A stretch of DNA of 64,000 bases from Citricoccus alkalitolerans (lineage in GTDB: Bacteria > Actinomycetota > Actinomycetes > Actinomycetales > Micrococcaceae). The stretch lies in assembly GCF_039528175.1 (NCBI RefSeq), contig NZ_BAAALH010000001.1, positions 1 through 64,000 on the forward strand. Direction: 5' to 3'. Positions 58,865-64,000 of the stretch are shown here, one piece after another; positions within the stretch are counted from its first letter, which is position 1, and every line of letters begins with the position of its first letter. The translations under genes and the position numbers were made by a program. A model generated the notes under the pieces. The model saw nothing but the letters and a program-made list of their open reading frames with translations, was not told where the DNA came from and did not search any database.

Positions 58865-59440
58865 GTGAAATCTCTGCCCATCCGCCCCGCCACCGCTGAT
58901 CCGGCGATCGGCCGGCGCCTGCGGGCCCTGCGCCAGCAGCGACGGCTGACCATGGACCAGGTGGCCGGGTTCGCCGGCCTCACCAAGGGATTCCTGTCCC
59001 GGGTGGAACGGGATCTGACCAGTCCGTCCGTCTCGAGCCTGGTGGACATCTGCCAGGTGCTGGGGGTGGCGCCCGGGGACGTCCTCGATGCCCCCCAGAC
59101 GGGGGTCGTCCGCCTGGCCGCGGCGCCGCACGTGAACCTTGGCGGTGACGGAATCACCGAACAACTGCTCACCCCGCCCGGACGGCGCTCGCTGCAGATC
59201 ATCCGTGCCGTGATCGCACCCGGCGGACGCGGCGAGGCGGAGTTGTACACCATGGACTGCGCCGTGGAGGCGCTGCACGTGGTCACAGGATCCTTTGTGC
59301 TGGTCACCTCGGACGGTGAGCTGCCGCTGGAGGCCGGAGACACCGTCACGTTCCCGGGCGCAGAGCCGCACAGCTGGATCAATCCGGGCCACCAGGAGGC
59401 CGTGGTCCTCTGGACGCTGGTCGGGAGGGAAGCGCGCTGA
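58865..59440 (+). CDS. XRE-family regulator with C-terminal cupin domain (PuuR-like)
   Basis: A 191-residue protein. HTH domain ~15-70 (IGRRLRALRQQRRLTMDQVAGFAGLTKGFLSRVERDLTSPSVSSLVDICQVLGV). Cupin_2 domain ~105-188 (ELYTMDCAVEALHVVTGSFVLVTSDGELPLEAGDTVTFPGAEPHSWINPG), a small-molecule sensor. Such proteins regulate polyamine, guanidino or amino-acid catabolism. It lies 60 nt before the agmatinase gene and is divergent from the symporter, with an inverted repeat between. Likely autorepressor relieved by the substrate. Confidence 0.92.
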   Translation: MKSLPIRPATADPAIGRRLRALRQQRRLTMDQVAGFAGLTKGFLSRVERDLTSPSVSSLVDICQVLGVAPGDVLDAPQTGVVRLAAAPHVNLGGDGITEQLLTPPGRRSLQIIRAVIAPGGRGEAELYTMDCAVEALHVVTGSFVLVTSDGELPLEAGDTVTFPGAEPHSWINPGHQEAVVLWTLVGREAR

Positions 59441-59500
59441 CCCCTCCCTCACCCGTACACCGTGCCATGGTGCACAGCCATCGATACGAAAGGACCTGAC

Positions 59501-60481
59501 ATGCTCCACATTCCCCGCGTGACGGAGAACGGCCGTCTCGGACCGGTGAACTCGGCCGTGGTGCCCCGCTACAGTGGCGCCCCGACCTTCGCCCTGCTGC
59601 CGCGACTCGACGAGGTCGAAGGGGCAGGCCAGCGGGCCGGTATCAAAGTCGTCGGGGTGCCTTTCGACTCCGGCGTCTCCTACCGGCCCGGCGCCCGGTT
59701 CGGACCGGGGCACGTTCGGCAGTCCTCCCGTCTGCTCCGCCCCTACAACCCCGCCACCGACACCTCGCCCTTCGCGCAGGTGCAAGTGGCTGACACGGGG
59801 GACCTGGCGGTCAACCCCTTCAATATCCATGAGGCGATCGAGGCCATCCAGGCCGACGCGCTGGAACTGACCGAGGATGGGGCCTCGTTGATGACGATCG
59901 GCGGGGACCACACGATCGCCCTGCCGTTGCTGCGCGCCGCATCGCAGCGGGCGGGGGTGCCGTTGGCCCTGCTGCACTTCGACGCGCACCTGGATACCTG
60001 GGACACGTACTTCGGGGCCGCGTACACCCACGGAACGCCCTTCCGGCGTGCTGTGGAGGAGGGGATCCTCGACACCGATGCCATCAGCCACGTGGGCACC
60101 CGCGGCCCCCTGTACGGGAGGAAGGACCTGGAAGACGATCGGCGCTTCGGCTTCGGCGTCATGACCAGTTCGGACGTGTACCGCCTCGGCGTGGACGAGA
60201 TCGTCGCGCGGCTGCGAGACCGCGTGGAGGGCCGGCCCCTGTACATCTCCGTGGACATCGACGTCCTGGACCCGGCCCACGCGCCGGGCACCGGCACCCC
60301 GGAGGCCGGGGGCATGGCCAGCCGGGAGCTGCTGGAGATCCTGCGCGGCCTGCGTGGCCTCGACCTGGTGGGCGCCGACGTCGTGGAGGTGTCTCCGGCC
60401 TACGACCACGCCGAGTTGACCGGGATCGCCGCCGCCCACGTGGCCTATGACCTGATCGGCCTGCTCGGAGAGCGCTCATGA
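59501..60481 (+). CDS. Agmatinase/guanidinobutyrase-type ureohydrolase
   Basis: A 326-residue Mn2+ enzyme; ATG with AAAGGA upstream. Metal ligands all present: His137 (TIGGDHTIALP), Asp161, His163 and Asp165 (LLHFDAHLDTWD), Asp252 and Asp254 (YISVDIDVLDPAHAPGTGTPEAGG). It hydrolyses a guanidino group to urea plus amine. VGVPFDSGVSYRPGARFGPGHVR is typical of agmatinase and guanidinobutyrase/propionase groups, which cannot be separated by eye. The stop overlaps the ThDP enzyme start by 4 nt. Confidence 0.93.
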   Translation: MLHIPRVTENGRLGPVNSAVVPRYSGAPTFALLPRLDEVEGAGQRAGIKVVGVPFDSGVSYRPGARFGPGHVRQSSRLLRPYNPATDTSPFAQVQVADTGDLAVNPFNIHEAIEAIQADALELTEDGASLMTIGGDHTIALPLLRAASQRAGVPLALLHFDAHLDTWDTYFGAAYTHGTPFRRAVEEGILDTDAISHVGTRGPLYGRKDLEDDRRFGFGVMTSSDVYRLGVDEIVARLRDRVEGRPLYISVDIDVLDPAHAPGTGTPEAGGMASRELLEILRGLRGLDLVGADVVEVSPAYDHAELTGIAAAHVAYDLIGLLGERS

Positions 60482-62190
60482 CGCCTGCCGAACAACCCCG
60501 CCGCAACGGTGGCGACCTCGTGATCGAGACCCTGCAGGCGCTCGGCGCACGCACTGTCTTCGGGATCCCCGGCCAGCACGCGCTCGGACTCTTCGACGCG
60601 CTCTCCCGCTCGGAGTTGCGCTACATCTCCTCCCGGGTGGAGAACAACGCCGCCTTCGCCGCGGACGGGTATGCCCGGGCCACCGGCGAGGTCGGGGTGT
60701 TGTTCCTCTCGACGGGACCCGGAGCCCTCACCTCCCTGTCTGGACTGCAGGAGGCGTACGCGACCGCGGTGCCGATGGTCGTCGTCGCCTCCCAGATCCC
60801 GCTCTCCGGGCTGGGCGCCCGCCGCAAGGGCATGCTGCACCAGCTCGATGACCAGAAGGCCTCGGCGCAGAACGTGACCAAGACGCAGTCCAGCGTGCAC
60901 CACGCCTCCGGGATCCCGTCGGCCATCCAGGATGCCTGGGCCGCCGCCATCACGGTGCCGCAGGGGCCCGTGTGGGTGGAGATCCCGCAGGACGTGCTGC
61001 TCGGCGAGGTCATGGTCCCGCCCGTGGAGGACGCCCTGGCCGTGCCCTACGACCATCCGCCCCGGCAGGAGCTGATCGAGGAGTCCGTGCGATGGCTGGC
61101 CACCTCCCGACGGACCGCGATCGTCGCCGGGGGAGGCGTGCGCCGCTCCACCGGAGACGCCCGACACCACCTGCTGACCGTGGCCGAGCTGCTGGACGCC
61201 CCTGTGGTCTGCACCCCCGGTGGCAATTCAGCCTTTCCCCATGACCACCGGCTGTCACTCGGCTCCTGGGTGGAGGACCGCCACGTCACCGACCTGCTCG
61301 AGGACGCCGAGGTGCTGCTCGTGGTCGGCTCCTCGCTGGGGGAAGTCACGTCCAACTACTTCACCCTCGAACCTCGTGGCCGTCTCATCCAGATCGACGC
61401 CGAACCCCGGGTGCTCGAATCCAACTTCCCCACGCTCGGCGTGAGGGCCGACGCCGGTCAGGCTTTGGCCAGCATCGGTGCCGCCCTCTCAGTCCCGCGC
61501 GCCGGGGTGGAGGGCTCGGTGTGCGCCGACTGGCACGGCCGCAGTGCCGCCGAGGTGGTGGTCGAGACCAACCGCAGGGTCGCGGTGCGGCTGGAGGCGC
61601 AGGAGCTGTCCCGCGAGCGGAGGTTCCTGGCGGACATCAGAGCCGCCGTCCCCGCGGAGATGCAGACGTACTGGGACATGACCATCGCCGCGTACTGGGG
61701 ATGGAATTGCTGGGACGCGCAGTCGGGCGAATTCCACTCCGCCCAGGGGGCCGGCGGGCTGGGCTACGCCTTCCCGGCCGCGATCGGCGGTGCGGTGGGG
61801 CTGGCCGACCTGGTCGACTCCCCGGAGATCGGGTCCGAGGACGTGGTGCCCCGGGTGCTGGCCGTCGCCGGGGACGGCTCAGCCATGTACTCCATCGCCG
61901 AGCTGGCCTCGGCGCAACAGCACGGGGCGAACGTGACCTGGCTGATCGTGGACGATGGCGGCTACGGGATCCTGCGCGACTATATGGAGGGAGCCTTCGG
62001 CCAGGCCACGGCCACGGAACTGTACCGGCCGGACTTCGTGGCACTGGCCCGGTCCTTCGGGGTCCCGGCCGAAGAAGTGCCCGTGGAGGAGGTCGGCCCG
62101 GCACTCACCCGGGCATTCGAGCGGACCGGGCCGGCCGTCGTCGTGGTCAAGACACTGCTGAAGATGTGGGCTCCGAGTCACCTGGAATAG
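60478..62190 (+). CDS. Thiamine-diphosphate-dependent enzyme, acetolactate-synthase-like
   Basis: A 570-residue protein of the three-domain POX/AHAS fold: N-terminal Pyr domain with catalytic Glu55 (SSRVENNAAFAADGYARATG), central domain ~195-330 (VAGGGVRRS, CTPGGNSAFP), and C-terminal PP domain with AVAGDGSAMYSIAELASAQQHGANVTWLIVDDGGYGIL (GDG...DGG ThDP/Mg motif). QAGLGYAFPAA-like segment is AGGLGYAFPAAIGGAVG. Translationally coupled to the agmatinase-type enzyme; its substrate may be the 2-oxo acid formed from the guanidino compound. Not a housekeeping IlvB: no small-subunit gene. Confidence 0.9.
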   Translation: MTPAEQPRRNGGDLVIETLQALGARTVFGIPGQHALGLFDALSRSELRYISSRVENNAAFAADGYARATGEVGVLFLSTGPGALTSLSGLQEAYATAVPMVVVASQIPLSGLGARRKGMLHQLDDQKASAQNVTKTQSSVHHASGIPSAIQDAWAAAITVPQGPVWVEIPQDVLLGEVMVPPVEDALAVPYDHPPRQELIEESVRWLATSRRTAIVAGGGVRRSTGDARHHLLTVAELLDAPVVCTPGGNSAFPHDHRLSLGSWVEDRHVTDLLEDAEVLLVVGSSLGEVTSNYFTLEPRGRLIQIDAEPRVLESNFPTLGVRADAGQALASIGAALSVPRAGVEGSVCADWHGRSAAEVVVETNRRVAVRLEAQELSRERRFLADIRAAVPAEMQTYWDMTIAAYWGWNCWDAQSGEFHSAQGAGGLGYAFPAAIGGAVGLADLVDSPEIGSEDVVPRVLAVAGDGSAMYSIAELASAQQHGANVTWLIVDDGGYGILRDYMEGAFGQATATELYRPDFVALARSFGVPAEEVPVEEVGPALTRAFERTGPAVVVVKTLLKMWAPSHLE

Positions 62191-62204
62191 CCCGCCGCGG
62201 ACGC

Positions 62205-62244
62205 AACTGATCCCCGGCGATGCGTCAGCTGCCGGGGATCAGTT
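62205..62244. terminator. Bidirectional terminator between convergent genes
   Basis: A 14-bp perfect inverted repeat (AACTGATCCCCGGC / GCCGGGGATCAGTT) with a 12-nt loop. No long T-run, but location between the ThDP operon and PPOX gene supports the role. Confidence 0.7.
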
Positions 62245-62265
62245 GATGCGGTGCGCATCCTGCTG

Positions 62266-62700
62266 CTAGTCGAAGCGCTCGGGATGCTCACCGAAGATGA
62301 AGTGCCGACCGGTGACCCGGTTGACCGTGACCTCTACGAAGAAATCCTTATACGTGGGAACCCAGGGGTCAATAGCCAGTGACTCGGCAAACTCGATCTC
62401 TTCCTCCAGTTCCAGCACGCGGGCGGTGCCGCGGGCCAGGACGGACCACGCCTGGTCCGAGAGGATGCCGTCCGCCTCGAAGATGACCTTGGGGTTGATG
62501 GTCAACTCGGCCAGTTTGTTGCCCGGCGCCGTGCGGAAGTAGATCTTGCGGTCCGCGGCCATGAAGTTCACCGGCACCAGGTCCAGCTCGTCGTTCACCC
62601 GCAAGCCCAACCGACCGTGGCGGGTGTTCTCCAGCAACTGCCAGCACTGGTCCTCGTCCAGGACGAGGATCGCCTCGTCATCCGGGTGTTCGAACATCAT
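62266..62700 (-). CDS. Pyridoxamine-5'-phosphate-oxidase-like flavin/F420-binding protein
   Basis: A 144-residue split-barrel protein; ATG with AAGGAGG upstream. LDEDQCWQLLENTRHGRLGLRVNDELDLVPVNFMAADRKIYFRTAPGNKLAELTINPKVIFEAD fits the PNPOx-like family (FMN, F420 or haem binding). It lacks the substrate-binding residues expected of true PdxH. Likely reductase or deazaflavin protein, activity unknown. Confidence 0.9.
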   Translation of the reverse strand: MMFEHPDDEAILVLDEDQCWQLLENTRHGRLGLRVNDELDLVPVNFMAADRKIYFRTAPGNKLAELTINPKVIFEADGILSDQAWSVLARGTARVLELEEEIEFAESLAIDPWVPTYKDFFVEVTVNRVTGRHFIFGEHPERFD

Positions 62701-62852
62701 GGCCCGTCCTCCTTCATCCCCTGCGGGGTGCCGTGCCCGAACCGGGACCGTGGGGCGGAACGTGGAGATCCCGGTCAGCGGGCACTTTCATTGTCCCGTG
62801 CCGAGAGGGTTCCTGCTAGGGGCGGCACCGCGCCGCACGGGCAGGAAGGGCA

Positions 62853-63812
62853 TTATCGCCGGTAGCCGGCGGATCGCCGCGCGGCCACCGTCTCCTCCAG
62901 CATGCGGACCGCCGTCGGCGCCACCCGGCCCGGGGCCACGGCCACGTAACAGGGTGCCAGGTGGGCAGGGCGGCGCTCAGGGCCGTCCGTGTCATAGAAG
63001 AGGGCCAGGTAGTGGCCGCCGGCCCGGCGCACCAGCAACTGCCCGACGCCCACGTCCCACGGGTTGGTGTCCACCCCGAGGGTCACGTCCGCCCACCCGA
63101 TCGCCGTGAAGGCCAGCTCCAACGCACCGGAAACGGTCCGGCGGACGGTGGCATAGGAGTCGACCAGGCGGCCGAAGCGTTCCAGCGCCACGGGGCCGTC
63201 CAGCTCCAAAGCCTCCGCGGAGGGATAGGAGGTCACGAGGTTCAGGGCGGCTTCAGCGGGTGCCTCGGCGGCGTGCACGGCCACGGAACCGAAGCGCACG
63301 CCGTTGAGGTACGCACCGGCCTCATCGGCGGAGAACTCGAGCCCGTTCACCGGGTCCAGCACCACGCCGGCCACCACCTCGCCGTCCACCGCCGCGGCAA
63401 TGGAGATGGAGAACATGGCGAAGCCCTGGGCGAAGTTGGCGGTGCCGTCGATCGGGTCCACGATCCACTCGAGACGGTGCGCACCGGCAGGGGCGCAGGA
63501 GGCGTGGCCTGAGCCAGCCGGCCCGGCAGAGCTGGCAGCCGGGCCGGCGTCGGGCCCGGTCTCGGAGCCCCGGGCGCCCCCCTCCTCGCCGATGAAGCGG
63601 CTACCCGGCACGGCATCGCCGAGCAGCCGGACCAGTTCGTCCTCGGTGGCGCGGTCGTGCACCGTGACCAGATCATGCGTGGAGCGCTTGGTGGTCAGGT
63701 AGAGGTCCCCGGGGGAGGAACGAAAGGCGCGGATCAGGCGGGGGGCGCAGGCGGCCGCCGCGGTGACGGCGATGCGGCGCAGATCACTGGGTGCTGGAAG
63801 GGCGCTCGACAT
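62853..63812 (-). CDS. Inositol-monophosphatase-family phosphatase
   Basis: A 319-residue protein. Metal-binding motifs: GEEGG (Glu76/Glu77), DPIDGTANFAQG (Asp119, Asp122), and NPWDVGVGQLLVRRAGG (the last Asp of the metal site). An Ala/Gly/Ser-rich insertion (80-112) is unusual and probably a disordered loop. The family includes inositol-1-phosphatase, histidinol-phosphatase (HisN) and CysQ. The substrate cannot be told here; HisN is plausible for actinobacteria. Last complete gene of the window. Confidence 0.92.
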   Translation of the reverse strand: MSSALPAPSDLRRIAVTAAAACAPRLIRAFRSSPGDLYLTTKRSTHDLVTVHDRATEDELVRLLGDAVPGSRFIGEEGGARGSETGPDAGPAASSAGPAGSGHASCAPAGAHRLEWIVDPIDGTANFAQGFAMFSISIAAAVDGEVVAGVVLDPVNGLEFSADEAGAYLNGVRFGSVAVHAAEAPAEAALNLVTSYPSAEALELDGPVALERFGRLVDSYATVRRTVSGALELAFTAIGWADVTLGVDTNPWDVGVGQLLVRRAGGHYLALFYDTDGPERRPAHLAPCYVAVAPGRVAPTAVRMLEETVAARRSAGYRR

Positions 63813-63946
63813 GAGGCCAGCCTATCCGCCGGGTCTGGCCACCAGGGCCTTCCACTGAGTCTCTCCGCTGGCCAAGCCCTGCGCCGGGAGCGGACACTGC
63901 GGGACCCGGTGTGAACTCCGCCCGTGACGTGGTGAATACTGGGAGT

Positions 63947-64000
63947 ATGGCCGACCGGATTCCCGCACCGCACGCTGCTGCCGTGGACGCATCGCCGTCC
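63947..64000 (+). CDS. Start of an unidentified ORF (truncated by window end)
   Basis: ATG at 63947 with GGGAG just upstream and TACT-like box before; 18 codons visible (MADRIPAPHAAAVDASPS) without stop. Divergent from the inositol-monophosphatase-family gene. Too short to identify. Confidence 0.4.
   Translation, partial: MADRIPAPHAAAVDASPS

Overview
The window is high-GC actinobacterial chromosome, most likely from Micrococcaceae (Arthrobacter, Micrococcus or Citricoccus type). This is inferred from codon bias, frequent GTG starts, DUF3263, DUF3027, DUF4032, DUF5129 and LytR_C proteins, an XPB-type helicase with its helicase-associated partner, adjacent treYZ and otsAB loci, and a lone GroEL with a GGM tail under CIRCE control. 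It reads as core chromosome: I see no insertion sequence, prophage, integrase or CRISPR array. Five N-runs (265-287, 1865-1902, 17979-18028, 39341-39370, 54592-54636) are assembly gaps. At least two sit inside terminator hairpins, one truncates 5S rRNA, and one breaks otsA.

Layout. 1-2 kb: 23S-5S spacer, 5' end of 5S rRNA, an SRPBCC protein, a membrane protein and tRNA-Pro. 2-7.6 kb (minus): acetyltransferase, pirin, AhpD-like protein, DUF5129 protein, then an overlapping catabolic set (FAH hydrolase, RraA-like aldolase, NADP/F420-type oxidoreductase). 7.7-10 kb: secreted SLH-SH3-C39-like peptidase and a small membrane protein. 10-18.8 kb: trehalose region, with treY-treZ on plus converging on a minus operon otsA-otsB-degenerate ABC ATPase-DUF4032. 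19-23.4 kb: two paralogous DsbA-like thiol proteins flanking an SLH-SpoIID protein and a YwaF-like membrane protein, with tRNA-Thr. 23.5-29.6 kb: tRNA-Val, ThrE-type exporter, ung, DUF3263, LytR_C and groEL with tandem CIRCE. 29.6-38 kb (minus): DUF4031-HD fusion, orphan WXG100 protein, two-component system, XPB helicase, helicase-associated protein. 38.3-43.6 kb: cold-shock protein, DUF3027, serC, DtxR regulator, NlpC/P60 hydrolase with a long structured leader, HNH protein.

43.6-49.6 kb: ABC exporter, glutaminase-STAS, tRNA-Arg, membrane protein, a CHRD-like surface protein that appears 5'-truncated, and a class F-like sortase. 49.7-54.6 kb: pcrA/uvrD helicase and sucCD. 54.6-57.1 kb: a 27-residue membrane peptide, a ferritin-like/VIT1 metal transporter and two DUF202 proteins. 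57.1-62.2 kb: a divergent module of Na+/solute symporter versus XRE-cupin regulator, agmatinase-family ureohydrolase and ThDP enzyme, with a perfect inverted-repeat operator between. 62.2-64 kb: PPOX protein, inositol-monophosphatase-like enzyme and the start of one more ORF.

The most interesting candidates are the structured leader with mutually exclusive pairings before the NlpC/P60 gene, the guanidino-compound/ThDP operon with its operator, the signature-poor ABC ATPase embedded in the trehalose operon, a small interspersed repeat flanking the DUF4031-HD gene, and the sortase with its broken partner.
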